Below are positions 1 through 4,604 of a stretch of DNA of 7,652 nucleotides, piece after piece. Under the pieces are notes generated by a model that was not told where the DNA came from, did not search any database, and worked only from the letters and a program-made list of their open reading frames with translations. The translations under genes and the position numbers were made by a program. Numbering within the stretch: position 1 is the stretch's first letter; the number at the start of each line of letters is the position of its first letter. Origin of the DNA: Candidatus Bathyarchaeota archaeon (GTDB taxonomy: Archaea > Thermoproteota > Bathyarchaeia > Bathyarchaeales > Bathycorpusculaceae); the NCBI GenBank assembly GCA_003601875.1, contig PIYF01000032.1, positions 1 to 7,652 on the forward strand. Direction: 5' to 3'.

Positions 1-2
1 AA

Positions 3-1001
3 GCTGAAATGGAGGAGAAGGGTTGGTTAGGTGCTGATCTTGTTTTTGATATTGATGCTGACCATATTCCCACGTCTTGTGGGAAAGTTCATGATGTTTG
101 GGTTTGTGTAGATTGTGGTTTTTCTGGGAGGGGTGTTACTCCTGAAAAGTGTCCAGCTTGTGGTGGAGAAAGGTTTAAGGTGAAAACTTGGCCTTGCGAG
201 GTTTGTTTGGATTCAGCTAAAACTGAGACCGTTAAGCTTTTAGATATGTTGATGCAGGATTTTGGTTTTTCTAAAAGTGAGGTTCACGTGTTTTTTTCTG
301 GACATAGAGGATATCATGTTCAGGTTGAAAGTGAAGTTGTAAGGACGCTTGATGCTTTTGCAAGAAAGGAGATTGTTGATTATGTTTGCGGTTTAGGGAT
401 AGATGTGACTTTTCATGGTTTTGATAAAAGAAGCTGGGAAGCTGGTTATCACGAGAGCAGCTTATATTCAAATACTGGGTGGCGTGGAAGAATTTTGAGG
501 GGGCTGCATAATTTTATCGTTCGGGTTGATGAAGATAAACTTTATAGTTTAGGGCTTAGAAAGAACGTTGTAAGGAAAATATTAGAAAATAAAAAGGTTA
601 TCTTACAAAATCTTAATTCGCCTAGATTTTTGAGAAGTGTTAAAGGTGTTGGTTCTGAAAGTTGGAGAAAAATACTTGAATATTGTGCGAAATTGCAGTC
701 AGCAAAGATAGATACTGTAGTTACCACAGATATTCATCGGCTTATAAGATTAGTTAACACTTTACATGGTAAAACAGGTTTTAAAAAAGTTGAGTTTCCA
801 GTTTCTACAATTGAGAGTTTCGATCCGTTTAAGGAGGCTGTGGCTTTTAAGAAAGGAACAGCAACAGTTTTTGTTTCGGATGCTCCTAAATTCAGGATAG
901 GTGATGAAGAGTTTGGACCATATAAGAACAGTAAGGTTGAACTTCCAACAGCTGCAGCTGTTCTGCTTATTTGTAAAGGTCGAGGTGAACTAGTTGAATA
1001 A
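3..1001 (+). CDS. priS: DNA primase small (catalytic) subunit PriS, 5'-truncated by window edge
   Basis: Catalytic subunit of the archaeal/eukaryotic-type primase, which with PriL makes primers for DNA replication. The frame is open to the window edge. The first ATG, at base 9, is probably internal, because the catalytic DxD motif (VFDIDAD; D14 and D16 counted from that ATG) normally lies near residue 95, so roughly 80 N-terminal residues are missing. Visible after it are a cysteine-rich zinc region (C24, H28, C33, C36, C48, C51, C63, C66), the SGHRGYH motif (97-103) and the conserved block DIHRLIR with LHGKTG (241-256), where D241 is the likely third catalytic aspartate. The family zinc knuckle would be C24/H28/C63/C66; the CxxC pair between them looks like an inserted ribbon. 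The 3' end overlaps the GINS gene by 8 bases. The family assignment is secure; the true start is outside the window. Confidence 0.95.
   Translation, partial: AEMEEKGWLGADLVFDIDADHIPTSCGKVHDVWVCVDCGFSGRGVTPEKCPACGGERFKVKTWPCEVCLDSAKTETVKLLDMLMQDFGFSKSEVHVFFSGHRGYHVQVESEVVRTLDAFARKEIVDYVCGLGIDVTFHGFDKRSWEAGYHESSLYSNTGWRGRILRGLHNFIVRVDEDKLYSLGLRKNVVRKILENKKVILQNLNSPRFLRSVKGVGSESWRKILEYCAKLQSAKIDTVVTTDIHRLIRLVNTLHGKTGFKKVEFPVSTIESFDPFKEAVAFKKGTATVFVSDAPKFRIGDEEFGPYKNSKVELPTAAAVLLICKGRGELVE
982..988 (+). promoter_or_regulatory. Shine-Dalgarno site GAGGTGA for the GINS gene
   Basis: GAGGTGA, a near-complete match to the archaeal anti-Shine-Dalgarno sequence, lies inside the end of priS, 5 bases before the TTG codon at 994. 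It decides the unusual TTG start and suggests that ribosomes finishing priS reinitiate on the GINS gene. Confidence 0.8.
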
Positions 1002-1545
1002 TTTATATGGTGAACTGTTTGAAGCTTGGAAAAGGGAGCTTGAAAACGAAAAAATTATGAAACTTGCTTCAGATTTTTACTCAAGAGTGGCTGAATATTT
1101 ACATAAAATTAAAGAAGAAAGTCGGATGCTTGATAGGAAAACTGTGAAGGCTAGACTTCTTAAACTTGAGAAAAGAAATGTTGAATATATGCTGCGTGAA
1201 TTGGTTAAAAAACGTCATGAAAAAATTATTAAAATTTTAAAGAATGGTGATAGTCTTCCAAAAGAAATGTTAACGGTTGAGGAGAGAAAGGTTTATGGTG
1301 AGGCGTTTCCTCTAGCTGAAGCATACAAAAATTTCGTTGAAGATTTGATTAGCGGCATTTTAATGAAACAAGCTGAGCAGAAACATAAACGGGTTGCCCT
1401 GCGTTTTCTGAAGGAGACTCCCACAATTGTTGGTGTAGATATGAAAACTTATGGTCCTTTTAAAATTGAAGATATTGCTTCTTTACCGATTGAGAATGCA
1501 AAAATCTTAATTAAACAAGGTTTAGCGGAAAAATTGAAATGTTAA
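994..1545 (+). CDS. GINS complex subunit, Gins51/Gins15 type
   Basis: Archaeal GINS protein, a scaffold that joins the MCM helicase and the GAN/Cdc45-like nuclease at the fork. The 183-residue protein has a long, charged helical A domain (about residues 1-128) followed by a small C-terminal B domain (about 134-183) with the family pattern RFL...VGVD...YGPF (153-156) and LPIENAKIL (164-172). The order A then B marks the Gins51 (Sld5/Psf1-like) type rather than Gins23. The start is TTG at 994, overlapping the priS stop by 8 bases; GAGGTGA at 982-988 lies 5 bases before it, and no ATG offers a comparable site. Overlap with priS implies one mRNA and coupled translation of two replisome proteins. 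The next gene begins 17 bases downstream. The Gins51 subtype is read from domain order and is a little less certain than the family. Confidence 0.9.
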   Translation: MNNLYGELFEAWKRELENEKIMKLASDFYSRVAEYLHKIKEESRMLDRKTVKARLLKLEKRNVEYMLRELVKKRHEKIIKILKNGDSLPKEMLTVEERKVYGEAFPLAEAYKNFVEDLISGILMKQAEQKHKRVALRFLKETPTIVGVDMKTYGPFKIEDIASLPIENAKILIKQGLAEKLKC

Positions 1546-1562
1546 ATTTGGAAGGATAAGAC

Positions 1563-1940
1563 TTGAAGTTCTCTTATATAGAGAAGTATAAGACTTTAAC
1601 CGACATTTTAGCAGATCATAAATTAGCTGCTCTTGGAGACTCTTTTGTAAATTTTACTTATTCTTTAGCATTGTCCGAGATGAAAGGTGAACCATTCGGC
1701 ATTAAAGTGAAGGGACAAGTGCTTGCCAATGCCCTTAAAAAAGCTGGACTTAGAGAATATTTGCCTTCGAGGATGTCTAGGCATACTCTTGCCGATGCTG
1801 CTGAGGCGCTGATTGTTTATGCTTGGCTTGCGGATTTGGTAAGTTTAGATGAAACAGTTTTGGTGTTGAGGAAAGCTGAGAATTCAGTTGATGCTTTCAC
1901 TCGTTTACTTCTTCTCATTAGAAGAAGGGTTAGATTTTAA
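1563..1940 (+). CDS. Small single-domain RNase III-like protein
   Basis: A 125-residue, all-helical protein resembling the RNase III catalytic domain, with no double-stranded RNA-binding domain. The first signature is LAALGDSFVNF with D26, matching the LGDxxL motif. The second is ADAAEALI with D78 and E81, matching the DxxEALIG motif that supplies the other metal ligands. The glutamate four residues before the first aspartate in classical RNase III is alanine (A22) here, as I recall for bacterial Mini-III. A conserved-looking stretch, KVKGQVLANALKKAGLR (48-64), resembles the helix following the active site. The likely role is cleavage of structured RNA, but the substrate is unknown and a non-catalytic role is possible. 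The TTG start at 1563 has GGAAGG seven bases upstream; the first ATG, at residue 40, would delete the LGD motif. It follows the GINS gene by 17 bases and overlaps rpoL tail-to-tail by 36 bases. The fold call is fairly sure; activity is inference. Confidence 0.75.
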   Translation: MKFSYIEKYKTLTDILADHKLAALGDSFVNFTYSLALSEMKGEPFGIKVKGQVLANALKKAGLREYLPSRMSRHTLADAAEALIVYAWLADLVSLDETVLVLRKAENSVDAFTRLLLLIRRRVRF

Positions 1941-2210
1941 GGCTTTTTGGAACTGTTCACCGAATTCCTTGTTCATATCAAGGGCTCTTTCCACCGCTTT
2001 CTTTAAAGCTTCTTCAGGTTTCACATCACCTTTGGTTCGTATATAGATTATCGGGTTTGATGCTAAAGGATGAGGTATGTCATATCCGGCTACGTCCACA
2101 TTTTCATCTTCTAAAAGTCTTTTCTGTAATAAATTGCAGAGGGTGTGACCTGCTCCTTCAACTTCAATTTTAAGTTCACTTGCTGTTTTCTTTAAAATTT
2201 TAACTTTCAT
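1905..2210 (-). CDS. rpoL: DNA-directed RNA polymerase subunit Rpo11 (RpoL)
   Basis: Small RNA polymerase subunit homologous to eukaryotic Rpb11 and to part of bacterial alpha; it pairs with Rpo3 (RpoD) to form the assembly platform of the enzyme. The 101-residue protein shows the family signature GAGHTLCNLLQKRL (19-32), then the HPL motif (47-49), the strand IIYIRTKG and a long C-terminal helix (about 64-92) ending in a polar tail. Length is normal or slightly long; the last ten residues, SNPSSNEKK and neighbours, lie outside the conserved fold and coincide with the overlap with the opposite-strand RNase III-like gene. The ATG is 2 bases after the csl4 stop, with GGGAG (2221-2225) ten bases upstream, so it is cotranscribed with csl4. 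Assignment is secure. Confidence 0.95.
   Translation of the reverse strand: MKVKILKKTASELKIEVEGAGHTLCNLLQKRLLEDENVDVAGYDIPHPLASNPIIYIRTKGDVKPEEALKKAVERALDMNKEFGEQFQKALKSNPSSNEKK
1908..1927. repeat. Perfect 8-bp inverted repeat in the convergent gene overlap
   Basis: CTTCTTCT at 1908-1915 and AGAAGAAG at 1920-1927 form a perfect 8-bp stem with a 4-base loop (CATT). It lies wholly inside the 36-base overlap between the RNase III-like gene and rpoL, so either transcript could form a hairpin just before its stop codon. A role in 3'-end formation or mRNA stability is only a possibility; the GAA/CTT repeats may simply reflect Leu/Arg and Ser/Asn/Glu codons. Confidence 0.5.
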
Positions 2211-2212
2211 AT

Positions 2213-2791
2213 TTACACTACTCCCTTTCCATAATCTATTGCTGTTTTACGTTTTTCGGTTTTTCTACATCTTGGACAATACATAAATTGCTTTTTTAAC
2301 TGCAATAAATATCCGCATTGTGAACAGAAAGCATAAACTACCCCTAACTTTTTATCCTTGATTGACAAATGGTACACACTGTTTGTTTCACTTATCACTT
2401 TTGCACGTAAAATATCTCCAGGTTTACAAACATCAACCATCGATTCAACATATCTCACTCGCACATCGGAGACATGTAAAACCCCAGTAAAGACTCCTGA
2501 AAGCTGTTTTTTCCCCACTTTATAGATTCGAATTACGGCATTTTGGGTTTGAACATTTGAAACTTGTCCCAAAACTATACTTCCAATTCTTGGAATTTTT
2601 GGTCCATTTAGAGGGTAAACTGAAACTCGTTTATTTAGAAAGTCGAGAAGGGTGCGCCCAACAACTTTTGAATATATTATCCCGTCTTTCACGTATGTTC
2701 CACTTGATGGGATAAACTCTTCAATCACGCCGAGGCGTTCTCCTGGCAACACAAATTGGCCACTTTTTCTCTCCTGAAATTGCAAGTTCAT
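2213..2791 (-). CDS. csl4: Exosome complex RNA-binding protein Csl4
   Basis: Cap subunit of the archaeal exosome, which binds RNA and directs it into the Rrp41/Rrp42 ring for 3'-5' degradation or tailing. Counting from ATG at 2791 (192 residues): an N-terminal domain with VLPGERLGVIEEF (14-26) and DGIIYS; an S1 RNA-binding domain about 70-146 (GSIVLGQVSNV to HLSIKD); and a C-terminal zinc ribbon with C156xxC159 and C172xxC175. All three Csl4 domains are present. An in-frame GTG at 2818 would add 9 residues, but it has no good ribosome binding site, whereas GGAG at 2800-2803 is 8 bases before the ATG at 2791. A possible TATA box at 2835-2843 would also place the transcript start near or after the GTG. 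rpoL follows after 2 bases. The METTL5-like gene lies upstream on the same strand, 87 bases before this ATG. Confidence 0.93.
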   Translation of the reverse strand: MNLQFQERKSGQFVLPGERLGVIEEFIPSSGTYVKDGIIYSKVVGRTLLDFLNKRVSVYPLNGPKIPRIGSIVLGQVSNVQTQNAVIRIYKVGKKQLSGVFTGVLHVSDVRVRYVESMVDVCKPGDILRAKVISETNSVYHLSIKDKKLGVVYAFCSQCGYLLQLKKQFMYCPRCRKTEKRKTAIDYGKGVV

Positions 2792-2799
2792 TTCAAAAT

Positions 2800-2803
2800 C
2801 TCC
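2800..2803 (-). promoter_or_regulatory. Shine-Dalgarno site GGAG deciding the csl4 start
   Basis: On the minus strand GGAG lies 8 bases before the ATG at 2791. The alternative GTG at 2818 has only AAGG two bases before it, too close to be a useful site, so the shorter protein is preferred. Confidence 0.5.
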
Positions 2804-2834
2804 GAAACCTTGTATCACAACCTTTTACATGCTT

Positions 2835-2849
2835 ATCAATAAACCTTTT
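2835..2849 (-). promoter_or_regulatory. Possible BRE/TATA promoter of csl4-rpoL
   Basis: Read on the minus strand, AAAAGG (BRE-like, 2844-2849) is followed directly by TTTATTGAT (TATA-like, 2835-2843). An archaeal transcript normally starts about 25 bases downstream, here near 2814, which would leave a short leader containing the GGAG site before ATG 2791. The match to the TATA consensus is only moderate, and csl4 may instead be read through from the methylase gene. Confidence 0.35.
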
Positions 2850-2878
2850 GCTATTTCTAAGTGAAAGAAGGTTTGTTT

Positions 2879-3565
2879 TTAATAGCTTTCACTGTTTATT
2901 ACGTATAATTCAACAATAAATTCATGTTTCTCTTTTGTGTGGAAAGGAAACATATGGGGAATCTTCATTAACATAGCGTAGGTTGCCTTTATTTCACCTC
3001 CATTTTCTTTCGTTAGCCTTCTTATGAATGGGGAAGGTGAAACTGGCATGACCTTAACTTTTTTCAGTTTTTCCATGAAACTTTTTTCTTTATGTAAACT
3101 TTTATGGAGTGAATAGATTTTCTTTCCTACTTGTAAGGCTTTTATAAGAAATTTGCGGTCTGCTCCCCGTTTTTGCACACCGAATGGTGGATTCTGTAAT
3201 ACTGTGTCAAATTTTCCATGTACAGCATCCAAGTCTGCTGTGGCCCATTCAATTTTTTCCTTAAGATTAAACATTGAGGAGTTTTTTATGGCTGTTTTTA
3301 TTGCTTTTTTGTCTATGTCAACGCCTACGACATGTTGTGCACCGAGGTAAGCTGCTCCGATTGCTAGTCTTCCAGTTCCACAGCCCAAGTCTAAAACCGT
3401 TTTACCTATTAAATCATCGTATGTGTATGCTGCTATGTGAAGAATTGTTGCGGCAACATCTGATGGTATCGTATACTGTTCTAAACTTGGTTTTGGAGAT
3501 GGATGTGCTTTAACTTTAGAAAGGAAGGTTTCCAACTCTAACTTTCGAATAATCCTTCTTTGCAT
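2879..3565 (-). CDS. METTL5-like RNA N6-adenine methyltransferase
   Basis: SAM-dependent methylase of the METTL5/COG2263 family; the eukaryotic member makes m6A in the small-subunit rRNA, and an rRNA or other RNA target is likely here by homology. The 228 residues show the family leader PSLEQYTIPSDVAA (26-39), SAM motif I DLGCGTG (59-65), the acidic VDID (82-85) that would hold the ribose, D111 near the adenine ring, and the catalytic NPPF motif (125-128), typical of N6-adenine or exocyclic amino methylases. The IYSLHK block (150-155) is also characteristic of the family. The ATG at 3565 overlaps the dph2 stop by 28 bases and has no clear Shine-Dalgarno site (GGGAAAA only). An in-frame TTG eleven codons in, immediately after the dph2 stop, is a possible alternative. 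The enzyme class is firm; the exact target is inference. Confidence 0.88.
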   Translation of the reverse strand: MQRRIIRKLELETFLSKVKAHPSPKPSLEQYTIPSDVAATILHIAAYTYDDLIGKTVLDLGCGTGRLAIGAAYLGAQHVVGVDIDKKAIKTAIKNSSMFNLKEKIEWATADLDAVHGKFDTVLQNPPFGVQKRGADRKFLIKALQVGKKIYSLHKSLHKEKSFMEKLKKVKVMPVSPSPFIRRLTKENGGEIKATYAMLMKIPHMFPFHTKEKHEFIVELYVINSESY

Positions 3566-4539
3566 AACTTTTCCCAGGAAATTTCGCCTAGAAAAACCCG
3601 AGTTTCTTTTGGTAAAAGTAGTGGTTTCTGGAACTTTGAAGAGTCATCGATTGAAACTCTTGGACAAGCAGTGTTTACATAAGCGTCTACTGATGGAAAT
3701 TCCATAAGGGCTTCCGGAGTTATTTCTTTAATAGCGAAAAGGTAAGCTTTCTTCCCTGCTTTTTCCAGTTTTTCCTTTAAGTTTAATGCTTCTTCAAGTT
3801 TTTTCTGTCCAACTTTCAATCCAACCAAAACTGCAAATTTTTCTGCCTTTTCCGCTTCTTTGATACTTGCCCAACGCTGCCTAACTATTCTTTCAGCATC
3901 TTCATTAACTGAGTATCCTCGATTTTCGTATGGATCTGCAACTATCGTCGGTTTTGATGTTGATAAAGCAACTCCTATAGCGTGAAATCTTCCCCCTCCG
4001 ATAAATAGGAAAGCTTCAACTTCCTTTGCCACAGATTTTGCATTACTGTAGTCGCATCCGATTACTTGTCCTGGATAATTCATTTTTCCAGCATCTCCAA
4101 TAACAACTGTTTTTCCAATTCGAAGCAGAATTTCCCTTACTTCGTCGAGGGTTTGAACATGTTGAACCGTTGTAACTAAGCCTATTTTTTTCCAGTTCTT
4201 CAACATTGGTATGGCCTTTTCCACAGCTTCCTCAACATTTATAGTCGCCCTGGCTTCAACGTATATGGTGGGAACAGCTTCGTGTTTCAAAAGTTTAGAG
4301 TGTCCGTAATGAATTATTAAATCTGCATCTAAACTTTGTGCATCAATTGTTGCCAAGTCACATGCTCCATAACATGGGTCAGCAGAAATTATTGGTAATG
4401 CTCCAGCTTCTTCAACGATTTTTGCTATGTGAATTGCCTCGGGTTTTAATCCTTCTGGAAGCTGAATTAAAACTCGTTTTGCACCAAGTTTAATTATTTC
4501 CTGTTTTACTCTTTCATCTTCAAAATCATAATGTCTCAT
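3538..4539 (-). CDS. dph2: 2-(3-amino-3-carboxypropyl)histidine synthase (diphthamide biosynthesis, Dph2 family)
   Basis: Non-canonical radical-SAM enzyme that transfers the 3-amino-3-carboxypropyl group of SAM to a histidine of elongation factor 2, the first step of diphthamide synthesis; archaeal versions act as homodimers. The 333-residue length is normal. The three widely spaced cysteines that bind the 4Fe-4S cluster are visible, one per domain: C60 in CYGACD, C162 in GCDYSNA and C292 in NTACPR. Other family marks are QLPEGL (26-31), HYGHS (77-81) and IGGGRFH (180-186). ATG at 4539 is preceded by a TATA-like element about 28 bases away and has no Shine-Dalgarno site, so the mRNA is probably leaderless. 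It overlaps the METTL5-like gene by 28 bases, giving a unit of translation-related modification enzymes. Assignment is secure. Confidence 0.95.
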   Translation of the reverse strand: MRHYDFEDERVKQEIIKLGAKRVLIQLPEGLKPEAIHIAKIVEEAGALPIISADPCYGACDLATIDAQSLDADLIIHYGHSKLLKHEAVPTIYVEARATINVEEAVEKAIPMLKNWKKIGLVTTVQHVQTLDEVREILLRIGKTVVIGDAGKMNYPGQVIGCDYSNAKSVAKEVEAFLFIGGGRFHAIGVALSTSKPTIVADPYENRGYSVNEDAERIVRQRWASIKEAEKAEKFAVLVGLKVGQKKLEEALNLKEKLEKAGKKAYLFAIKEITPEALMEFPSVDAYVNTACPRVSIDDSSKFQKPLLLPKETRVFLGEISWEKLCKEGLFES

Positions 4540-4560
4540 TTAAACACTCTTCTAAGAACT

Positions 4561-4573
4561 ATTTTAAAATATA
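4561..4573 (-). promoter_or_regulatory. TATA box for dph2, leaderless-type promoter
   Basis: On the minus strand TATATTTTAAAAT is centred about 28 bases before the dph2 ATG at 4539. That spacing places the transcript start at or next to the start codon, which fits the lack of a Shine-Dalgarno site before dph2. The 65-base gap between ppsA and dph2 is the first sizeable gap downstream of ppsA and a natural place for a new promoter. Confidence 0.5.
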
Positions 4574-4582
4574 GAGGAATTA

Positions 4583-4599
4583 CCAATAAAATAAATAAT
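4583..4599 (-). terminator. Possible T-rich terminator after ppsA
   Basis: Read on the minus strand, the bases 6-22 after the ppsA stop are a T-rich tract (ATTATTTATTTTATT followed by GG). Archaeal RNA polymerase can terminate at such tracts without a hairpin. The T runs are short and interrupted, so this is a weak call; its position just before the dph2 TATA box supports it. Confidence 0.3.
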
Positions 4600-4604
4600 G
4601 GTGT

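Noticed and set aside
271..727. Two minus-strand frames opposite priS
   Set aside because: They are antisense to conserved primase motifs, with no start signals or recognisable domains.
9..1001. priS as a naturally short primase starting at the ATG at base 9
   Set aside because: The frame stays open to the window edge, and about 80 residues expected before the catalytic DxD motif would be missing; truncation by the window is the simpler explanation.
2841..2874. Inverted repeat AAACCTT/AAGGTTT between the methylase gene and csl4 as a terminator
   Set aside because: The stem is only 7 bp with a 20-base loop, lacks a following T run on the minus strand, and overlaps the proposed promoter, so it is probably chance.
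3153..3513. Two overlapping plus-strand frames opposite the METTL5-like gene
   Set aside because: They are antisense to the SAM-binding and NPPF motifs and have Cys- and Leu-rich, unpatterned translations.
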